A DNA stretch of 9,019 nt, from contig JAGODN010000077.1 of NCBI GenBank assembly GCA_017998195.1, positions 1 to 9,019 of the forward strand, given 5' to 3'. Shown here one piece after another: positions 5,222 to 9,019 of this stretch. Within the stretch, counting starts at the first letter, position 1, and each line of letters begins with the position of its first letter. The position numbers and the translations under genes were made by a program. The notes below the pieces were generated by a model that was not told the DNA's origin, searched no databases, and was given only the letters and a program-made list of their open reading frames with translations. The stretch is from Desulfobulbus sp. (GTDB lineage: Bacteria; Desulfobacterota; Desulfobulbia; Desulfobulbales; Desulfobulbaceae).

Positions 5222-5719
5222 TCAGGCGATGTGCAGCGCCTGCCGGACCTCGTTGAGGAACGACTGTTCGGCCGAGCTGACGCGGACGCCGCCAAAACCG
5301 AAGAAGCTGTCCTCCTTCGAGGCCTCGGCCGTGCGCGCGGCCACATGCATGAGCATCTGCCGGTAGGCCTGGGCCTCCTCGGCCGTGGCCTTGGCCGCGA
5401 CCAGGGTTTCGACCTCGCGGATGCGCTCCAGCACCCTGGCCTTCAGGTTGAGCAGTTGCTGCGCCGGGTCGCCCTCGCCCATCATGGCCTTGATGTCCGG
5501 CATCTCGGGCCGGCTCTTGTCCGCCACCATGGCCTGCAGCAACTCGATTTCCTTCCCCTGCAGGAGCGAATCGAACATGCCCTTCATGCCGGCAAAGGCC
5601 TCTTTCATGCCGCCGAGGATGCCGCCCGGGTCGGCGGCCGCCACGCCGCTGGCCACCAGGGCCGGCACGGTGCGCAGCAGGGTCCATTCCTGTGGGGTAA
5701 AGGCTGCTTGTGTGGTCAT
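5222..5719 (-). CDS. Conserved-looking helical protein of unknown function
   Basis: The frame encodes 165 residues from an ATG at 5719, chosen because AGGAGGG lies nine bases upstream; an open extension to 5842 lacks such a site. I do not recognise a named family. The N-terminus FTPQEWTLLRTVPALVASGV followed by AAADPGGILGGMKEAFAGM resembles helical hypothetical proteins sharing a Trp-Leu-Leu ... Ala-Asp-Pro-x-Gly pattern, but I cannot name one. The rest is helix-forming and charged, with LNLKARVLERIREVETLVAAKATAEEAQAYR likely a long amphipathic or coiled-coil helix (about residues 90-120), and a glycine/phenylalanine turn FFGFGG near residue 136. There is no signal peptide or clear membrane segment, and no cysteine, so a cytoplasmic protein is expected. 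It has its own likely promoter near 5855-5867 and a strong terminator at its 3' end. Confidence 0.8.
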   Translation of the reverse strand: MTTQAAFTPQEWTLLRTVPALVASGVAAADPGGILGGMKEAFAGMKGMFDSLLQGKEIELLQAMVADKSRPEMPDIKAMMGEGDPAQQLLNLKARVLERIREVETLVAAKATAEEAQAYRQMLMHVAARTAEASKEDSFFGFGGVRVSSAEQSFLNEVRQALHIA

Positions 5720-5854
5720 AGTGTCATTCCCTCCTGTTGCTGGTGATGGAAAAACTCCGGGCCGCGATGCCGCGGCAATCGGGCCGGGACAAACGAACGG
5801 TTCGTGCAGGCAAGGGGCCGGAGCATCGATAGACAGGAACATGATCGGTTCTCA

Positions 5855-5867
5855 TTTATATTGTCAA
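5855..5867 (-). promoter_or_regulatory. Promoter elements upstream of the helical hypothetical gene
   Basis: On the minus strand a perfect TTGACA (5862-5867) is followed after one base by TATAAA (5855-5860). They cannot serve together. Either TATAAA is a -10 box with a weak -35 further upstream, or TTGACA is a -35 with a poor -10 near 5839-5844. This AT-rich island in GC-rich sequence is the obvious promoter region, giving a leader of about 120-135 bases. Part of that leader can fold: GCCGCG 5761-5766 pairs with CGCGGC 5771-5776. Confidence 0.4.
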
Positions 5868-5936
5868 GGTGCAAACAGGAACCGGCCCACCGCGCTGAAC
5901 CAGCCGGCCGGCGGAGCGTCCCGGCCGCCCCTGCCA

Positions 5937-5964
5937 CCCGGTGGTCGCTGACCGCCGCACCGGG
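5937..5964. other. Imperfect hairpin downstream of the methyltransferase gene
   Basis: CCCGGTG (5937-5943) and CACCGGG (5958-5964) form a 7-bp inverted repeat with a 14-base loop, 16 bases beyond the methyltransferase stop. No T tract follows on the minus strand, so a terminator role is doubtful. Confidence 0.3.
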
Positions 5965-5979
5965 ACTGCCCCCAATCGC

Positions 5980-6660
5980 TCAGTCCATGCCCCGATGCCA
6001 CTGGACCGCAAGCAGGGCGCCCCGGTCCGAGCCCGCCAACCGGCCGGCCTGCTCCAGCGCCGGTACCTGGTCCACCGGATCCTCCTTGCCGAAATGCACC
6101 GCGGTGCGCAGCACGCAGTTCGGTTTGATGAGGGCGCGCAGCTCGTCCGGCGAGCGGAAGAAGACCCGCGAGAACAGCTCGTGGCCGGCCTGGCCCTTCC
6201 TGGTGCGCTCCTCGGCCCAGGGGCTGAGGCTGTTCAGGGTGGTGACCACGATCGTGCCGCCCGGCCGGGTGACCCGCTCCAGTTCGGCAAGGGCCGGGGC
6301 CGCATCCGCGATGAACTCGATGGCGGTCATGGACCAGACCCGGTCGAAGCTCGCGTCCGCACAGGGCAGGGCCGAGAGGTCGGCGCACAGGCCGAAGAAC
6401 CGGGTTCGGGCGTGGCGGCGGCGGGCGGCGCCGAGCATGGGCAGGGAGAGGTCCAGGCCGACCACCATGGCCCCGCGGTCGAGCACCTCGCCGGTGAAGA
6501 TGCCGCTGCCGCAGCCCGCGTCGAGGATGCGCTCGCCCGGCTGCGGGTCGAGCAGCTCCAGCAGCAGTTGTGCCTCATAGGCGTACACGAGCCGGCCGAC
6601 GGGGGTGGTGAACCAGCGGTCGTAGGGTTCGGTCCAGGTGTCAAAGGGGGAGGAGGGCAT
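5980..6660 (-). CDS. Class I SAM-dependent methyltransferase
   Basis: The product is 226 residues. LDAGCGSGIFTGEVLDRG (46-63) is motif I, the glycine-rich SAM-binding loop, and VVGLDLS (66-72) ends in the acidic residue Asp70 that binds the ribose hydroxyls. Later FDRVWSMTAIEFIAD and ERVTRPGGTIVVTTLN correspond to motifs II/III and the strand after the Pro-Gly-Gly turn. This is the UbiE/Methyltransf_11 type, with an N-terminal WTEPYDRWF segment. The substrate cannot be told from sequence. The ATG at 6660 is chosen because GAGG lies seven bases upstream and homology begins there; the longer open frame to 6939 would run through the metK promoter and riboswitch region. It is divergent from metK, which makes its cosubstrate. 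I see no convincing promoter of its own. Confidence 0.85.
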   Translation of the reverse strand: MPSSPFDTWTEPYDRWFTTPVGRLVYAYEAQLLLELLDPQPGERILDAGCGSGIFTGEVLDRGAMVVGLDLSLPMLGAARRRHARTRFFGLCADLSALPCADASFDRVWSMTAIEFIADAAPALAELERVTRPGGTIVVTTLNSLSPWAEERTRKGQAGHELFSRVFFRSPDELRALIKPNCVLRTAVHFGKEDPVDQVPALEQAGRLAGSDRGALLAVQWHRGMD

Positions 6661-6704
6661 GGGCAACCTCGCGGGGATCGGGGATTCCGTGGGCTCGGGC
6701 CGCA

Positions 6705-6724
6705 GCCGCGCCTCTTGACGCGGC
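6705..6724. repeat. Short inverted repeat around the metK -35 box
   Basis: GCCGCG (6705-6710) and CGCGGC (6719-6724) form a perfect repeat, extendable to seven pairs by A6704/T6725, with an eight-base centre. TTGACG (6715-6720) lies inside it. In the minus direction it would be a hairpin in the methyltransferase leader. It may be an operator or chance in GC-rich DNA. Confidence 0.35.
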
Positions 6725-6743
6725 TCGGCGGATGGGGTACAAA
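6715..6743 (+). promoter_or_regulatory. Sigma-70-like promoter of the metK leader
   Basis: TTGACG (6715-6720, five of six consensus bases) and TACAAA (6738-6743, four of six) are 17 bases apart. The expected start is near 6750, immediately before the first riboswitch stem at 6751. That fit supports both calls. Confidence 0.65.
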
Positions 6744-6750
6744 CAACGCC

Positions 6751-6807
6751 GGCGCCGATTTGACTCAGCTTGCGGGGCGCTTGATAAATACCGGCTAAAG
6801 CGAGGGG
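6751..6807 (+). ncRNA. SAM-II riboswitch aptamer, copy 1 (metK leader)
   Basis: P1 is GCGCC (6752-6756) with GGCGC (6776-6780), plus a G6751-U6781 wobble. The 19-base loop begins GATTTGAC and ends in TTGC GG. The 3' side reads TTGATAAATA, then GGCTAAAG. This follows the crystallised SAM-II aptamer element for element: GAUUUAAC, UUGC, UGAUAAAU and GCUAAA in the same order and similar spacing. Pseudoknot P2 pairs CTC (6764-6766) with GAG (6802-6804), with GC of TTGC (6772-6773) pairing GC of GCTAAA (6794-6795). SAM-II senses S-adenosylmethionine, matching the downstream metK. A terminator follows 18 bases later. I rely on remembered aptamer sequence, not a covariance search. Confidence 0.85.
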
Positions 6808-6824
6808 TTTTCTTTTGTGATCAC

Positions 6825-6858
6825 ACCCGCTTCGGCCACAAGCCGGGGCGGGTTTTTT
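6825..6858 (+). terminator. Intrinsic terminator between the two aptamers (attenuator)
   Basis: ACCCGCTTCGGC (6825-6836) pairs along all 12 bases (two U-G wobbles) with GCCGGGGCGGGT (6842-6853) around loop CACAA, followed by a run of six T (6853-6858). Its 5' arm can instead pair with the 3' edge of aptamer 1: AAGCG (6798-6802) and GG (6804-6805) with CCCGCTT (6826-6832), bulging A6803. That alternative uses bases that P2 needs, so SAM binding should favour termination. The switch is inference from mutually exclusive pairing. Confidence 0.85.
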
Positions 6859-6877
6859 CGTGTCCGGGCGACCGGGC

Positions 6878-6933
6878 GTCGCCGAGTTAAGCAACAACTT
6901 GCGGGGCGACTGACAAGTACTGCTAAAGCGTTG
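6878..6933 (+). ncRNA. SAM-II (or related SAM-V) aptamer, copy 2 (metK leader)
   Basis: P1 is GTCGCC (6878-6883) with GGCGAC (6905-6910), six perfect pairs. The 21-base loop ends in ACTTGCGG, and the 3' side has CTGACAAGTAC and then TGCTAAAGC, closely matching copy 1. P2 pairs CAAC (6892-6895) with GTTG (6930-6933), the same place where copy 1 pairs CTC with GAG, so both partners changed together. Copy 2 differs at TGAC for TGAT and has a longer loop. It could belong to SAM-V, which shares the SAM-II binding core. It lies after the terminator and 65 bases before the metK ATG, so it most likely acts on translation. Confidence 0.78.
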
Positions 6934-6995
6934 GCCCACTGATCGCTCTGCGGTGGCCCCGGCGCCATCCCCCTGCAGAGCGTCAAGGAGTGGGC
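6934..6995 (+). promoter_or_regulatory. metK leader fold able to mask the ribosome-binding site
   Basis: GCCCACT (6934-6940) is the exact complement of AGTGGGC (6989-6995), which overlaps the end of the AAGGAG ribosome-binding site (6985-6990) and the spacer to the ATG. Between them CGCTCTGC (6944-6951) pairs perfectly with GCAGAGCG (6975-6982), and GGTGGC (6952-6957) pairs with GCCATC (6964-6969). The whole region can form one long interrupted stem holding the site. The pairing segment starts one base after P2 of aptamer 2. Which ligand state favours masking cannot be told from sequence alone. Confidence 0.6.
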
Positions 6996-6998
6996 ACC

Positions 6999-8207
6999 AT
7001 GTCCAGCATCACCAGCCAGCGCATTTCCCTGTTCACCTCCGAGTCGGTCTCCGCCGGGCATCCAGACAAGCTCGCCGACCGCATCTCGGACACCATCCTC
7101 GACCGGTTCCTCGCGGCCGAACCCTCGGCCCGGGTGGCCTGCGAAACCTTTCTCACCGATAGCCTGGTGGTGCTCGGCGGCGAGTTCCACACCGTGGACC
7201 CGGCCGTGTTCGCGCGCATCCGCGACGAGGCCCCGGCCCTGGTCCGCAACCTCCTGCGCGACACCGGCTACAGCGGCGACTTTCCGGGCATCGACCCGGA
7301 CCGCTGCGAAATCCTGCTGCGGTTCAGTCACCAGTCCGCGGACATCCGCCAGGGGGTGGAGCGGGGCGAGGAGATCGGCGCCGGCGACCAGGGGCTGATG
7401 TTCGGCTGCGCTTGTGACGAGACCCCGGAACTGATGCCCCTGCCGATCCTGCTCGCCCACCGGCTGGTGGAGCGGCAGGAGCAGCTGCGTCGGAGCGGCG
7501 AGTTGCCCTGGTTGCGGCCGGACGCCAAGAGCCAGGTGACCGTGCGCTACCGCGGCGACCGTCCCGAGGCCGTGGACACGGTGGTGCTCTCCACCCAGCA
7601 CGACGCGGCCGTGGACATCGACACCCTGCGCCGGGAGGTGGCCGAGCGGATCATCCACCCGGTGCTGCCCGCCCATCTCTGCCCGCAGCCGCCGCGGGTG
7701 CTCATCAACCCCACCGGCCGGTTCGTGGTCGGCGGGCCCATGGGCGACACCGGCCTCACCGGCCGCAAGATCATCGTCGACACCTACGGCGGCCGCTGTC
7801 CGCACGGCGGCGGCGCCTTCTCCGGCAAGGATCCGTCCAAGGTGGACCGGAGCGCGGCCTACGCGGCCCGCCACGTGGCCAAGAACATCGTCGCCGCCGG
7901 CCTGGCCCGGCGCTGCGTCCTGCAGCTGGCCTACGCCATCGGCGTGAGCGCGCCGGTGAGCCTGCTGGTGGACACGCAAGGAACGAGCGCGGTGGACGAA
8001 ACCCTGCTCGAGGCGGCGGTGCGGGCGGTGTTCGACCTCACCCCGCGCGGCATCATCGAGCGGCTCGACCTGTGCCGGCCCATCTATCGAAAAACCGCGG
8101 CCTTCGGTCATTTCGGCCGGGAACTGGCGGCCTTCACCTGGGAGCGCACCGACTGCGTCGATGCCCTGCAGCGCTTCATCGCCGATCACAACGGCCGCAC
8201 GGCCTGA
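6999..8207 (+). CDS. metK: S-adenosylmethionine synthetase (methionine adenosyltransferase)
   Basis: MetK makes S-adenosylmethionine from methionine and ATP in the cytoplasm, with Mg2+ and K+, as a multimer. The 402-residue product has the expected landmarks. These are FTSESVSAGHPDKLADRISD (12-31, with His21, Asp23 and Lys24 contacting ATP, metal and phosphates), GAGDQGLMFG (127-136) and TGRFVVGGPMGDTGLTGRK (239-257). DTYGG and then GGGAFSGKDPSKVDRS is the P-loop-like segment, followed by AAYAARHVAKNIVAAGLA. E. coli MetK is slightly shorter, at about 384 residues. The ATG at 6999 is chosen because AAGGAG lies eight bases upstream; an in-frame GTG at 6990 overlaps that site. The gene stands alone behind a two-aptamer SAM leader, giving product feedback. 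It is divergent from a SAM methyltransferase and convergent with mlaA. Confidence 0.97.
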   Translation: MSSITSQRISLFTSESVSAGHPDKLADRISDTILDRFLAAEPSARVACETFLTDSLVVLGGEFHTVDPAVFARIRDEAPALVRNLLRDTGYSGDFPGIDPDRCEILLRFSHQSADIRQGVERGEEIGAGDQGLMFGCACDETPELMPLPILLAHRLVERQEQLRRSGELPWLRPDAKSQVTVRYRGDRPEAVDTVVLSTQHDAAVDIDTLRREVAERIIHPVLPAHLCPQPPRVLINPTGRFVVGGPMGDTGLTGRKIIVDTYGGRCPHGGGAFSGKDPSKVDRSAAYAARHVAKNIVAAGLARRCVLQLAYAIGVSAPVSLLVDTQGTSAVDETLLEAAVRAVFDLTPRGIIERLDLCRPIYRKTAAFGHFGRELAAFTWERTDCVDALQRFIADHNGRTA

Positions 8208-8221
8208 CCCTCGCCCGTCCT

Positions 8222-8269
8222 GCCCGGCCCGGAGCAGCTCAGCCCGGGCCGGGCCGGTTCACCCGGCCC
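8222..8269. terminator. Mutually exclusive GC-rich hairpins between convergent metK and mlaA
   Basis: GCCCGGCCCGG (8222-8232) pairs perfectly with CCGGGCCGGGC (8244-8254). Alternatively GGGCCGG (8251-8257) pairs with CCGGCCC (8263-8269). Both stems are strong and sit between the two stop codons, but neither has a T tract, so they are at best unconventional or Rho-assisted terminators for either strand. Confidence 0.45.
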
Positions 8270-8272
8270 ACC

Positions 8273-9019
8273 TCACTTGATCACCGCCAGTTCGGTCTTT
8301 TTCCGGGTGACGAAGCGGACCACCGAGTACTCGAACGGGTAGCCGCTCTGGTAGTAGCGGAACGACTGATCGTGCCGCTTGTCCACGCCCTTGACCGTAT
8401 CCATCCCCAGTTCCACCTGGCTGTCCAGGTCCACCTCGTCGATGAGCGGGATGTGCACGCTCGTGTCCACCGCTATGCCGCCGGCGCCGCGCAGCGTGGC
8501 CGGGCCGAGCGCCGGCAGCACCAGGTAGGGGCCGGTGTCCACGCCCCAGTGGCCGAGCGTCTGGCCGAAATCCTCGTTCTGCCGTTTGAGTCCCATGGAC
8601 GTGGCCGGGTCGAACAGCCCGGCCAGGCCGATGGTGCTGTTGATCAGGAAGCGGCCGGTGGTGGTGGCCGCCTTTTTCCCGCGGAGTTGCAGAACCGAGT
8701 TGTACAGGGTGCAGATTTCCCCGATATTCTTGAAGAAGTTGGACACGCCCGTCTGCACGAATTTCGGCGTGACAAACTCGTAGGCATCGACCACGGGCAG
8801 GAAGAGGTACTGGTCCAGGGTGTAGTTGAAGGTGTACATGCGCCGGTTGAAGCGCTCCCAGGGGTCGTCCACGTGGGCGATTTTCTCGTCGTCGAACTCG
8901 GCCAGGGTGTGCATGGGCGGCTCTTCGTACGATCGCAGGGGCGGGGTGGGGGCGCAGCCCGCCAGGTACACGACGAGCAGCAGAACAGCCGGCAGGGTGG
9001 CGGCCCGAAGCAGGGTGGT
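8273..9019 (-). CDS. mlaA: MlaA (VacJ) family outer-membrane lipoprotein, 5' end cut by window edge
   Basis: MlaA works with the Mla pathway to remove misplaced phospholipids from the outer leaflet of the outer membrane. The reverse frame is open from the window edge to a TGA at 8273-8275, with 248 residues visible. The visible start is the end of a signal peptide (hydrophobic TLPAVLLLVVYLAGC) with the lipobox LAGC, so the true start lies beyond 9019; the internal GTG at 8971 is not the start. The mature part has the MlaA signatures DPWERFNRRMYTFNYTLDQ, SNFFKNIGEICTLYNSVLQ, RFLINSTIGLAGLFDPA and EDFGQTLGHWGVDTGPYLVLP. The C-terminus is a short basic tail. No other mla genes are visible, but the upstream neighbours are out of view. 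Convergent with metK. Confidence 0.95.
   Translation of the reverse strand, partial: TTLLRAATLPAVLLLVVYLAGCAPTPPLRSYEEPPMHTLAEFDDEKIAHVDDPWERFNRRMYTFNYTLDQYLFLPVVDAYEFVTPKFVQTGVSNFFKNIGEICTLYNSVLQLRGKKAATTTGRFLINSTIGLAGLFDPATSMGLKRQNEDFGQTLGHWGVDTGPYLVLPALGPATLRGAGGIAVDTSVHIPLIDEVDLDSQVELGMDTVKGVDKRHDQSFRYYQSGYPFEYSVVRFVTRKKTELAVIK

Noticed and set aside
4397..5746. Long plus-strand frame across the selenoprotein region and into the next gene
   Set aside because: It runs out of frame through two supported genes and a terminator, with Arg/Pro/Gly-rich shadow composition.
6661..6939. Extended N-terminus of the methyltransferase
   Set aside because: Methyltransferase-like sequence starts at 6660 behind a ribosome-binding site; the extension would be encoded opposite the metK promoter and aptamers.
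6990..6998. GTG start for metK nine bases upstream of the ATG
   Set aside because: The GTG overlaps the AAGGAG ribosome-binding site, which is well spaced for the ATG at 6999.
6795..8189. Long minus-strand frame opposite metK
   Set aside because: metK is unmistakable on the plus strand; the frame also runs into the terminator and aptamers.
1..9019. CRISPR arrays, insertion sequences, tRNA or rRNA genes
   Set aside because: No regularly spaced repeats, transposase-like products, terminal inverted repeats or tRNA/rRNA signatures were seen on either strand.

Overview
The window is high-GC bacterial DNA carrying eleven protein genes, two of them cut by the window edges. Several features suggest a Gram-negative, selenocysteine-using, probably anaerobic proteobacterium-like organism. 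Four outer-membrane-type lipoproteins and an MlaA homologue indicate a double membrane. A small glutaredoxin-like gene has two in-frame TGA codons and bacterial SECIS-type hairpins. metK lies behind SAM-II-type riboswitch structures. A Desulfobulbales-like member of Thermodesulfobacteriota (former Deltaproteobacteria) would fit, but this is inference from gene content, not from a marker gene.

Layout. Positions 1-681 (minus) hold the 5' part of a DUF523-DUF1722 (YbgA-type) protein. It is divergent from a plus-strand run: chalcone-isomerase-like exported protein (923-1507), DUF3833 lipoprotein (1535-2098), CsgG-like lipoprotein (2156-2824), DUF4810 lipoprotein (2845-3204) and DUF799/GNA1162-like lipoprotein (3201-3872). 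After a 163-base gap come an RNase Z-like metallo-beta-lactamase-fold protein (4036-4809) and a two-selenocysteine Uxx-star family protein (4866-5075). A two-way terminator at 5169-5200 separates these from two minus-strand genes, an unrecognised helical protein (5222-5719) and a class I SAM methyltransferase (5980-6660). metK (6999-8207, plus) is divergent from the methyltransferase and convergent with mlaA (8273 to beyond 9019, minus).

Regulation. Divergent promoters with overlapping -35 boxes and a 12-bp inverted repeat lie at 783-850. The metK leader (6751-6998) starts a few bases after a good sigma-70 promoter. It holds a SAM-II aptamer, an intrinsic terminator with a possible competing antiterminator, a second SAM-II/SAM-V-like aptamer and a fold that can pair with the metK ribosome-binding site. 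The pseudoknot stem changes in a compensated way between the two aptamers, which is the best internal evidence that both are real.

How the genes may work together. The lipoprotein genes probably act in the outer-membrane/periplasmic compartment. CsgG-DUF4810-DUF799 is a recurring trio, and DUF523-DUF1722, chalcone-isomerase-like and DUF3833 genes also tend to sit together. MetK makes SAM, which would both feed enzymes such as the neighbouring methyltransferase and feed back on metK through the leader.
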